From Flavobacteriaceae bacterium (GTDB taxonomy: Bacteria; Bacteroidota; Bacteroidia; Flavobacteriales; Flavobacteriaceae), in contig VMCW01000078.1 of assembly GCA_008081175.1 (NCBI GenBank), positions 1-7,466 of the forward strand: a DNA stretch of 7,466 bases, in the 5' to 3' direction. Both the position numbers and the translations under genes were made by a program. The notes beneath the pieces were generated by a model. It ran no database searches. It had not been told where the DNA came from and saw nothing but the letters and a program-made list of their open reading frames with translations. Positions 1 through 6,079 of the stretch are shown here, in pieces; within the stretch, counting starts at the first letter, position 1, and each line of letters begins with the position of its first letter.

Positions 1-716
1 TTATAAGGAGCTTTCAGGCGGTTTAGAAAAGTAATTAATTCCGGGTGTGCAAAAGCCATTCCCAATCGCGCTCCTGCCATTCCTTGTGCTTTTGAAAAAG
101 TTTGACAAACAACAAGATTAGAATAGCTGTCCAATAAGCCTATAAATGAAGGCTGTTGTGCAAATTCAATATAGGCTTCATCAATGACGACTAATCCAGG
201 AAAACCCTGAATGATTTTTTCTAGATCATTTGGATTGAAACTGTTGGCGGTGGGGTTATTTGGAGTAGGAATAAAGAGGAGTTTCGAAGCTGCGTTTGCA
301 GTTTCTAATATTGCTTCAACATCCAATTGAAAACTCTCATTTAAAGGAATCTCTTGTACTGAAACACCTAGTGTATGCGCGGCCACTTGATACATCCCAA
401 AAGTTGGAGGGACGATAAGAATATGATCTTTATTTGGTTCACAACACGCAAAGATTAGCTGACTTATAAACTCATCACTGCCGTTACTCAAGTACAATTG
501 CTCTACTCGGACCTCTTTCCATTGAGCTATTTTAGCTTTAAGCTCAGTTTGCATGGGATCTGGATAACGGTTATAATCCGATGAAAATGGATTTTCATTG
601 GCATCCAACAAAATCATGGACCTCCCCTCATTGATGTATTCTTCCCTAGCTGATTGATAGGGCTTTAACTCCAAGAGTTGCTCTCGTATGAAACGGCGAA
701 ATTCAGGCTTCATCAT
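1..716 (-). CDS. hisC: Histidinol-phosphate aminotransferase HisC, 3' end cut by window edge
   Basis: PLP-dependent class I/II aminotransferase that converts imidazole-acetol phosphate and glutamate to histidinol phosphate in histidine synthesis. Translating the minus strand from the ATG at 716 gives 238 codons with no stop up to the window edge; the family is usually about 350 residues, so roughly the last third is missing. Visible landmarks are LDANENPF (37-44), YLSNGSDE (75-82, cofactor phosphate region), TPNNPTA (151-157), DEAYIEF (179-185) and SKAQGMAGARLG (208-219), where Lys209 should form the PLP Schiff base. There are two tandem ATGs (716 and 713); either could be the start. The ORF overlaps the end of hisD by 14 nt, which suggests translational coupling, and no clear Shine-Dalgarno sequence precedes it. 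Cobyric-acid-type relatives (CobD) are similar, but the his context makes HisC the clear choice. Confidence 0.95.
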   Translation of the reverse strand, partial: MMKPEFRRFIREQLLELKPYQSAREEYINEGRSMILLDANENPFSSDYNRYPDPMQTELKAKIAQWKEVRVEQLYLSNGSDEFISQLIFACCEPNKDHILIVPPTFGMYQVAAHTLGVSVQEIPLNESFQLDVEAILETANAASKLLFIPTPNNPTANSFNPNDLEKIIQGFPGLVVIDEAYIEFAQQPSFIGLLDSYSNLVVCQTFSKAQGMAGARLGMAFAHPELITFLNRLKAPY

Positions 717-1995
717 TGATTTTTTTAAGTCGTAATGTCACGGCGTTTTTGTGTGCATGTAAACCCTCTGCTTCTGCCATGAGCTCTATGCTATCTCCTA
801 TCACTTTGATGCCTTTTTTGGTGATTTTCTGAAAGGTAATGGCCTTTGTAAAACTGTCTAAATTTACCCCACTGTACTGTTTCGCATAACCATTGGTAGG
901 TAGGGTATGGTTAGTTCCGGAGGCATAGTCTCCTGCACTTTCTGGTGTATAATTACCAATAAAAACAGATCCGGCATTTTGAACATGATCAACATAGAAG
1001 GATTCGTTTTTAACTGAAATTATATAGTGTTCAGGACCGTAGGTATTAATAAAGTCAACTGCAGTGGCATCGTCTTTTAAAAGAATGATTTTGGAGTGTT
1101 CTAGTGCTTGTTTTGCGATTTCTTTTCTCGGCAGTTCTTCTAACTGTTTTTGAATAGCCATTTTAACTTTTTCAATAAAAGTTTCCTCTGTAGTAACAAG
1201 AACTACCTGGCTGTCTGTTCCGTGTTCTGCTTGAGAGAGTAGGTCTGCGGCTACGAAATTTTCGTCAGCGCTATTGTCAGCAACTACCAAGAGTTCACTT
1301 GGTCCTGCTGGAAGGTCAATAGCAACATTATATCGTGTAGCCCATTGTTTTGCAACAGTTACATATTGATTTCCAGGCCCAAAAATTTTATAGACATTGG
1401 GTATGCTTTCGGTGCCAAAGGTCATGCCTGCTATTGCTTGCACCCCTCCTACCTTATAAATTTGAGTAACTCCACACAGCTGTGCTGTATATAAAAGAAC
1501 TTCTGGAACTTGTCCACGCAAATCTGGAGGTGTACAAAGCACGACTTCTTTACATCCTGCAATTTGGGCGGGTACAGCCAGCATCAAAATGGTGGAAAAT
1601 AAAGGTGCTGAACCTCCAGGGATATACAATCCTACCTTTTCTATAGGACGCTTTTCTTGCCAACAGTGAACACCTTTTTGAGTTTCCACCTCTACTCTTG
1701 GTGTACGTTGTGCGCTGTGAAATGATTCTATATTTGTTTTCGCTAATTGTATTGCACGTTTTAAATCTTCTGATATCCCTGAAGCTGCTGCTATCATTTC
1801 AGCTTTAGTGACAGAAACTCGATCCAAAACTACACGATCAAATTGTTCTGTATATCTCAACAGGGCAGCATCTCCCTCCTTTTGAACATTTTGAAAAATC
1901 TCTGAAACAATTCCTTCCAAATCATCGTAACTCGCTGAAGGTCGTTTCACCAATTCTTGCCATTGGGAGGTTGTAGGATAATTAAATTGCTCCAT
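703..1995 (-). CDS. hisD: Histidinol dehydrogenase HisD
   Basis: Zinc and NAD-dependent enzyme that oxidises L-histidinol in two steps to L-histidine, the last reactions of the pathway. It is 430 residues, full length for the family (E. coli 434). All key residues are in register with E. coli shifted by four: zinc ligands Gln255, His258 (SQAEHGTDSQ), Asp356 and His415 (GLHAHKNAVTLR), and the catalytic pair Glu322-His323 (YGPEHY). The signature IFGPGNQYVTVAKQ (204-217) and the DLPAGPSELLVVAD stretch (227-240) are also present. The start ATG overlaps the stop of hisG by one base (TAATG), a typical coupling arrangement, and its 3' end overlaps hisC by 14 nt. The protein looks intact. Confidence 0.98.
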   Translation of the reverse strand: MEQFNYPTTSQWQELVKRPSASYDDLEGIVSEIFQNVQKEGDAALLRYTEQFDRVVLDRVSVTKAEMIAAASGISEDLKRAIQLAKTNIESFHSAQRTPRVEVETQKGVHCWQEKRPIEKVGLYIPGGSAPLFSTILMLAVPAQIAGCKEVVLCTPPDLRGQVPEVLLYTAQLCGVTQIYKVGGVQAIAGMTFGTESIPNVYKIFGPGNQYVTVAKQWATRYNVAIDLPAGPSELLVVADNSADENFVAADLLSQAEHGTDSQVVLVTTEETFIEKVKMAIQKQLEELPRKEIAKQALEHSKIILLKDDATAVDFINTYGPEHYIISVKNESFYVDHVQNAGSVFIGNYTPESAGDYASGTNHTLPTNGYAKQYSGVNLDSFTKAITFQKITKKGIKVIGDSIELMAEAEGLHAHKNAVTLRLKKINDEA

Positions 1996-2846
1996 TACAT
2001 TACCATTTTTTCAATAGGACAAACTAGAATGCCCTCTGCCCCCAAGGCTTTTAATTCATCAATTACATTCCAAAAATCTCCTGCGTTAATTACAGAATGA
2101 ATAGAGCTCCAACCCTCTTGTGCCAAGGGAAGGACAGTAGGACTTTTTAGTACTGGAAGAATCGAACTGATGGCATCTATTTTTTCATTTGGTGCATTGA
2201 GTAGTATGTATTTGGATTGTTTTGCACGAAGCACAGATTGCACTCTAAAACGCAGTTTTTCAACCCATTCATTTTGTTCGGCTGTGAGTTTGATGCCTTT
2301 TACTAAAACTGCTTGTGAGCGAGCGATTTCAACGACTTCTTTGAGGTTGTTTTTGAAAAGGGTGCTCCCGCTGGAAACAATATCACATATAGCATCGGAC
2401 AAACCAATGTTGGGTGCAATTTCTACAGAACCGTTAATGATGTGTAATTCGGCATTGATGTTGTTTTGTTGAAGAAAATTCTGAACGGTATTGGGATAAG
2501 AGGTCGCAATGCGTTTTCCTTCTAAATCCTCAATTCCATCGAACTTCGATCCTTTAGGGACAGCAATGGATACGCGACATTTTGAAAAACCCAATTGTTC
2601 AACTACTTTTAAATCCTTTCCTTTTTCTTCTAAGAGATTTTCACCCAGGATTGCTAAATCGACTACGCCATCTCTGAGGTATTGAGGGATGTCTCCATTA
2701 CGTAAAAAGAATACTTCAATGGGAAAATTTCGTGCAGCGACCTTTAATTGATCTTTGCGGTTGTCAATAGAGATTCCACAGTCTTTCAATAGCTTCAGTG
2801 AATCCTCATTCAGTCGTCCTGATTTTTGTACTGCAAGTCGTAACAT
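1995..2846 (-). CDS. hisG: ATP phosphoribosyltransferase, long form HisG(L)
   Basis: First committed enzyme of histidine synthesis: ATP plus PRPP gives phosphoribosyl-ATP. The 283-residue length and the C-terminal segment from about 208 to the end (ISSILPVLKSPTVLPLA, then GILVCPIEK) match the long form. That form carries an ACT-like regulatory domain that binds histidine for feedback inhibition and does not need HisZ. The PRPP-binding loop is GLSDAICDIVSSGSTL (148-163); the N-terminal LAVQKSGRL (4-12) is also typical. It is the first structural gene of the operon. A leader peptide and terminator hairpin lie directly upstream, so its transcription is probably set by attenuation. The region before the ATG is AT-rich without a Shine-Dalgarno sequence. 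Its stop overlaps the hisD start. Confidence 0.98.
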   Translation of the reverse strand: MLRLAVQKSGRLNEDSLKLLKDCGISIDNRKDQLKVAARNFPIEVFFLRNGDIPQYLRDGVVDLAILGENLLEEKGKDLKVVEQLGFSKCRVSIAVPKGSKFDGIEDLEGKRIATSYPNTVQNFLQQNNINAELHIINGSVEIAPNIGLSDAICDIVSSGSTLFKNNLKEVVEIARSQAVLVKGIKLTAEQNEWVEKLRFRVQSVLRAKQSKYILLNAPNEKIDAISSILPVLKSPTVLPLAQEGWSSIHSVINAGDFWNVIDELKALGAEGILVCPIEKMVM

Positions 2847-2882
2847 ATTTTTATATATAATTAAATCTCAAACAATCTTCAC

Positions 2883-2913
2883 AAAAAAACCCGTTTGATT
2901 GCTCAAACGGGTT
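2883..2913 (-). terminator. Intrinsic terminator of the his attenuator
   Basis: A perfect 11-bp inverted repeat (plus-strand arms 2888-2898 and 2903-2913, core CCCGTTTGA/TCAAACGGG) surrounds a 4-nt loop that reads GCAA on the minus strand. On the minus strand the second arm runs into seven consecutive T (2889 down to 2883, two of which also belong to the stem). This makes it an oriented intrinsic terminator for transcription towards hisG. It lies 37 nt upstream of the hisG ATG and downstream of a His-rich leader ORF, so it is best read as a conditional attenuator and not as the simple end of the prohibitin transcript. Confidence 0.9.
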
Positions 2914-2953
2914 AGTATGTATACATAAACATCCTACTACCTCTCGTTTGAGC
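2901..2953 (-). promoter_or_regulatory. Antiterminator pairing of the his attenuator
   Basis: On the minus strand the segment GCTCAAACG (2953 down to 2945), inside codons 14-17 of the leader ORF, is exactly complementary over 9 nt to CGTTTGAGC (2909 down to 2901). The latter is part of the 5' arm and loop of the terminator hairpin. The two pairings cannot coexist, so this is a terminator/antiterminator switch. A ribosome with its A site on the third His codon (2969-2967) would protect RNA to about 2955 and leave this segment free. A ribosome at the stop codon (2939-2937) would cover it. The complementarity is seen in the sequence; the mechanism is inferred from the classical his/trp attenuators. 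Confidence 0.82.
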
Positions 2954-2993
2954 GATATAATGAAAGATGTGTATGATGTATATTTAATTTCAT
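2937..2993 (-). CDS. hisL: Histidine operon leader peptide (18 aa)
   Basis: Short ORF translating to MKLNIHHTHLSLYRSNER, ended by tandem TAG TAG. His codons are at positions 6, 7 and 9 (all CAT), three of 18 residues and all within four codons, far above the normal share of His. It starts 12 nt after the prohibitin stop codon. An in-frame TGA just upstream makes this the first possible ATG in the frame. No Shine-Dalgarno sequence is visible, as for the other genes here. Its role should be regulatory: translation speed over the His codons reports the charging of tRNA-His and decides whether the downstream terminator forms. Its sequence was recognised by pattern, not by similarity to a known leader; the symbol is given by analogy with enteric hisL. 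Confidence 0.82.
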   Translation of the reverse strand: MKLNIHHTHLSLYRSNER

Positions 2994-3000
2994 TTGAATT

Positions 3001-3032
3001 CAAATTTATTGATTTCCTAATATGATGGGTAA
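3001..3032 (-). promoter_or_regulatory. Candidate his operon promoter (Bacteroidetes -7 box)
   Basis: TAAATTTG at 3008 down to 3001 fits the Bacteroidetes -7 consensus TAnnTTTG exactly and overlaps the stop codon of the prohibitin gene. The upstream element is poor: at a suitable distance (21 nt) there is only TTA (3032-3030) in place of TTG/TTTG. If used, the transcript would begin only a few nucleotides before the leader ATG, giving an almost leaderless mRNA. The alternative is read-through from the prohibitin gene. In both cases the attenuator would lie in the transcript. Confidence 0.45.
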
Positions 3033-3824
3033 TCCGTCTTTTCCACTACCGATAACAATTACTTTAGAATTTGGAGATTCAGACAACTTTAATGTGGCTT
3101 CAATTCCTTTTTCTTGGAGAATTTTATCTGTCAAGGAAGCACTCAATATACGGTTTGCTGTAGCTTTACCCTCAGCATCAATTCGTTGGCGTTCCGCTTC
3201 TTGTTTTGCTTTTTCAATACGAAATTCATATTCCAGAGCCTCCTGCTCTTGACGAAGCTTGCGCTCAATGGCCTCTTTAATGGCAATTGGTAAAGTCACA
3301 TCACGTACCAAAACAGCATTTAACTGAATGTGTTGAGAGTCTACATTCTTTTGGGTTTCTTCAAAAATTTCGTTTTGAATGGCATCACGTTTGGTAGAAT
3401 ATAATTGTTCTGGAGTATAACGACCTACAACTGAACGAGCGACAGCTCGAATCTGTGGGATCAATACGATATTGACATAATTTTCTCCTTTGGTTTTATG
3501 AAGAAATCCCAATTCATCGTATTTAGGCTGATAAAGTACAGAGACATCCAAAGAAATCTCCAAACCATTAGAGGAAAGCACTTGCATGTTGCCTTCAAAA
3601 AATTCTTGTTGCTTTACGTTATAAACAAATACTTTGTTCCAAGGAGCAATAACGTGGAATCCTTCTCCTAAGGGAGGTTCATCTGTAACCACCCCTCCTC
3701 CAAAGGTTTTAAATAATACTCCAGCTTCTCCATATCCTATATTGATAGAAGATTTTGAAATAAAGATGAGTAATACTACAATGAGTAAAACTACGGGTAA
3801 TCCAATTTTTGGTAAATTTTGCAT
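3006..3824 (-). CDS. Prohibitin-like SPFH/band 7 membrane protein
   Basis: A 272-residue protein with one N-terminal hydrophobic segment (about 8-23), which should anchor it in the inner membrane. It is followed by an SPFH/band 7 domain (about 26-205). Features include NIGYGEAGVLFKTFGGG (28-44), the LGEGFHVIAPW stretch (52-62), RAVARSVVGRYTPEQLYSTKR (126-146, a prohibitin hallmark) and VLVRDVTLP (171-179). A charged, Glu/Lys/Arg/Ala-rich helix from about 183 to 225 should form a coiled coil and support ring-like oligomers. Bacterial relatives are linked to membrane microdomains and to control of the FtsH protease (as HflK/C are), but the substrate of this one cannot be read from sequence. It follows fabG by 12 nt and is probably in the same transcript. 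The his leader begins 12 nt after its stop. Confidence 0.92.
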   Translation of the reverse strand: MQNLPKIGLPVVLLIVVLLIFISKSSINIGYGEAGVLFKTFGGGVVTDEPPLGEGFHVIAPWNKVFVYNVKQQEFFEGNMQVLSSNGLEISLDVSVLYQPKYDELGFLHKTKGENYVNIVLIPQIRAVARSVVGRYTPEQLYSTKRDAIQNEIFEETQKNVDSQHIQLNAVLVRDVTLPIAIKEAIERKLRQEQEALEYEFRIEKAKQEAERQRIDAEGKATANRILSASLTDKILQEKGIEATLKLSESPNSKVIVIGSGKDGLPIILGNQ

Positions 3825-3836
3825 AATTATAATTAT

Positions 3837-4583
3837 TTAGGTTAACATTCCTCCATCAACATGGAGTACCTGTCCAGTTATGTAGCTAGACAGTTCAGAA
3901 GCCAAAAACACACAGGCATTGGCTACATCAGTGGGCTGTCCACCTCTTTTAAGTGGAATTCCATCACGCCACCCTTGGACAACCTCTTCAGAAAGTTTTT
4001 GGGTCATTTCGGTTTCTATAAATCCTGGAGCAATGACGTTGGAACGTATGTTTCTTGAGCCTAGTTCAAGCGCAATAGATTTTGAAAATCCAATTATTCC
4101 TGCTTTTGAAGCGGCATAGTTGGCCTGACCAGCATTCCCTTTCACACCAACAACAGAACTCATGTGAATTAAAGAGCCACTGCGTTGCTTTAAAAAGGTC
4201 CTTTGTACAGCTTTGGTCATGTTGAAAACCGATTTAAGGTTGACTTGAATCACCTGATCAAAGTCTTCTTCACTCATTCGCATTAAAAGATTGTCTTTGG
4301 TTATTCCTGCGTTATTAATGAGTATATCTAATCCTCCAAAGTCCTCTAGCACTTGATTCACCAAAGTTTCTGCGGCATTGAAATCTGCAGCATCACTTTG
4401 GTATGCTTTTACTTGAACTCCCGAAGCACTCAATTCTTGAACCAGTGCCTCTGCAGCTTCAGCATTGCTGCTGTAAGTAAAGGCAACAGCACAACCGTGA
4501 GTGGCAAAAGTTTTAGCAATTCCCCTACCTATACCTCGACTTGCGCCAGTTATAAGGGCTGTTTTGTTTTCTAATAACTTCAT
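3837..4583 (-). CDS. fabG: 3-oxoacyl-ACP reductase FabG
   Basis: Short-chain dehydrogenase that reduces 3-oxoacyl-ACP to (R)-3-hydroxyacyl-ACP with NADPH in each round of type II fatty acid synthesis. It is 248 residues, the usual FabG length. The nucleotide-binding motif TGASRGIG is at 12-19, NNAG at 90-93, and the catalytic tetrad is Asn115, Ser143, Tyr156 and Lys160 (YAASK). The ending ITGQVLHVDGGM is typical. It starts 6 nt after the sucD stop, so the two are almost certainly cotranscribed. Its product class, 3-hydroxyacyl-ACP, is what LpxA consumes and FabZ dehydrates, which fits the neighbourhood. SDR enzymes are numerous, so a different acyl substrate is possible, but the overall match to FabG is close. 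Confidence 0.93.
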   Translation of the reverse strand: MKLLENKTALITGASRGIGRGIAKTFATHGCAVAFTYSSNAEAAEALVQELSASGVQVKAYQSDAADFNAAETLVNQVLEDFGGLDILINNAGITKDNLLMRMSEEDFDQVIQVNLKSVFNMTKAVQRTFLKQRSGSLIHMSSVVGVKGNAGQANYAASKAGIIGFSKSIALELGSRNIRSNVIAPGFIETEMTQKLSEEVVQGWRDGIPLKRGGQPTDVANACVFLASELSSYITGQVLHVDGGMLT

Positions 4584-4589
4584 AAGGAT

Positions 4590-5465
4590 TTATTTTTTAA
4601 GTACTTCTGCTACTTTAGCACCGATTTGAGCAGGAGAATCAACCACATGAATACCGCATTCTTTCATAATGCGTTTTTTAGCTTCTGCTGTATCTTCACT
4701 GCCACCCACTATAGCACCTGCATGACCCATGGTTCTTCCTTTGGGTGCGGTTTCACCTGCGATAAAGCCTACTACTGGCTTTTTGTTTCCTGTTTCTTTG
4801 ATCCATTTGGCTGCATCGGCTTCCAATTGTCCTCCGATTTCTCCAATCATAACAATACATTCTGTTTCAGGATCGTCCATGAAGAGGGCAACTGCATCTT
4901 TGGTTGTCGTTCCTATAATTGGATCACCTCCAATCCCTATTGCAGTAGAGATGCCTAATCCTTCAGCTACAACTTGATCAGAGGCTTCATAAGTTAAAGT
5001 TCCTGATTTAGATACAATCCCAACATTCCCCTTTTTAAAGACAAAACCAGGCATGATTCCTACTTTTGCTTCTTCAGGTGTAATGACACCGGGACAATTG
5101 GGTCCTATCAATGTAGCGCCCTTTTGCTTTACATACTGGTATGCTTTGGTCATATCATTGACAGGAATACCTTCTGTAATAGCTATGATGACTTTGATGT
5201 CTGCCTCTGCGGCTTCCATAATTGCATCTGCAGCAAAAGCTGGGGGCACAAAAATGATAGAAGTGTTCGCACCCGCTTGGTGCACTGCCTCGGCAACCGA
5301 ATTGAAAACGGGTTTATCTAAATGGGTTTGACCTCCTTTTCCTGGGGTTACTCCTCCAACGATATTCGTTCCGTATTCAATCATTTGGGTAGCATGAAAA
5401 GTACCTTCACTACCTGTAAATCCTTGAACAATGATTTTTGATTCCTTGTTAACAAGTACGCTCAT
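4590..5465 (-). CDS. sucD: Succinyl-CoA synthetase alpha subunit SucD
   Basis: Alpha subunit of succinate-CoA ligase (TCA cycle; succinyl-CoA + NDP + Pi to succinate + CoA + NTP). It is 291 residues, full length. The CoA-binding Rossmann domain begins with IIVQGFTGSEGTFH (11-24). The segment GPNCPGVI (121-128) and the ligase domain follow. The phosphorylated active-site histidine is His248 in GRTMGHAGAIVGG. The beta subunit gene sucC, which usually lies next to sucD in proteobacteria, is not here, so the partner must be encoded elsewhere. The gap to efp is 26 nt, AT-rich and without a clear promoter. Confidence 0.97.
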   Translation of the reverse strand: MSVLVNKESKIIVQGFTGSEGTFHATQMIEYGTNIVGGVTPGKGGQTHLDKPVFNSVAEAVHQAGANTSIIFVPPAFAADAIMEAAEADIKVIIAITEGIPVNDMTKAYQYVKQKGATLIGPNCPGVITPEEAKVGIMPGFVFKKGNVGIVSKSGTLTYEASDQVVAEGLGISTAIGIGGDPIIGTTTKDAVALFMDDPETECIVMIGEIGGQLEADAAKWIKETGNKKPVVGFIAGETAPKGRTMGHAGAIVGGSEDTAEAKKRIMKECGIHVVDSPAQIGAKVAEVLKK

Positions 5466-5491
5466 TCGTTTAAATTTAATTGGTTTTTTAT

Positions 5492-6058
5492 TTATTCTTT
5501 TATTCGTTCGATGTAATTACCTTTTTCGGTATCGACCTTGATTTTGTCTCCCTCATTGATAAACAAAGGTACATTTACTGTAGCACCTGTCTCTACCGTT
5601 GCTGGTTTTGTAGCATTAGTAGCTGTATTTCCTTTCACTCCAGGTTCTGTATGTGTAATTTCAAGTACTACGCTAGCAGGCATGTCTGCTGATAGAGGCA
5701 TGTTGTCCTCAGTATTAATTGAAATAGAAACAAGTTCACCTTCTTTTAAAAGATCTGGTGCATCCAAAATATTTTTATCAATACTGATTTGATTGTAATC
5801 ATCTGTATTCATAAAGTGATACTGGTTCCCTTCGTTGTAGAGGAACTGATATTTTTGTGTTTCTACACGAATATCTTCAATTTTATGCCCTGCTGAAAAG
5901 GTATTGTCTATTACTTTTCCAGTTGTGACACTTTTGAGTTTTGTCCGAACGAAAGCCGGACCTTTCCCTGGTTTTACGTGAAGAAATTCAACGATTTTGT
6001 AAATATCATTGCTGTACTTAATGCACAAGCCTTTGCGTATGTCTGAGGTTGTAGCCAT
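5492..6058 (-). CDS. efp: Translation elongation factor P
   Basis: EF-P binds the ribosome between the P and E sites and relieves stalling at polyproline stretches. It is 188 residues with the usual three domains: a KOW-like domain I (about 1-63), an OB domain (about 67-125) and a second OB-like domain (about 130-186, with the TEPGVKGNTATNATKPAT signature at 137-154). The loop that reaches towards the P-site tRNA reads KPGKGPAF (29-36), with Lys32 at its tip where other bacteria carry beta-lysyl or 5-aminopentanol groups. The loop core is the symmetric PGKGP. The gap from lpxA is 21 nt. Confidence 0.97.
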   Translation of the reverse strand: MATTSDIRKGLCIKYSNDIYKIVEFLHVKPGKGPAFVRTKLKSVTTGKVIDNTFSAGHKIEDIRVETQKYQFLYNEGNQYHFMNTDDYNQISIDKNILDAPDLLKEGELVSISINTEDNMPLSADMPASVVLEITHTEPGVKGNTATNATKPATVETGATVNVPLFINEGDKIKVDTEKGNYIERIKE

Positions 6059-6065
6059 AAGGTGT

Positions 6066-6073
6066 CAAAATTA
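6066..6073 (-). promoter_or_regulatory. Possible -7 promoter box before efp
   Basis: In the 21-nt gap between lpxA and efp the minus strand reads TAATTTTG, an exact fit to the Bacteroidetes TAnnTTTG box. No TTG/TTTG element is visible 17-23 nt upstream, so the assignment is weak. It would allow efp and the genes after it to be expressed apart from the lipid A genes. Confidence 0.25.
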
Positions 6074-6079
6074 GTTTTT

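Noticed and set aside
2170..2472. Plus-strand ORF of 100 codons within hisG
   Set aside because: It lies wholly antisense to a well-conserved hisG, its product resembles no family I know, and no start signals are seen. It is a shadow frame.
2883..2913. Hairpin as a simple terminator of the fabG-prohibitin transcript
   Set aside because: It lies over 90 nt past the prohibitin stop, after a His-rich ORF, and shares its 5' arm with an upstream complementary segment. A conditional attenuator explains all of this better, although it would also stop read-through.
2916..2933. Second small ORF MFMYTY after the leader peptide
   Set aside because: Six codons, no His, and it runs into the terminator arm; no reason to think it is translated.
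4626..4977. Plus-strand ORFs (110 and 82 codons) within sucD
   Set aside because: Antisense to sucD, with Cys/Phe/Ser-rich compositions typical of complement frames of conserved genes.
5466..5491. Possible promoter in the gap before sucD
   Set aside because: The best match, TAAATTTA, lacks the final G of TAnnTTTG and has no clear upstream element.
5480..5792. Plus-strand ORFs within efp
   Set aside because: Fully antisense to efp with no independent coding signal.
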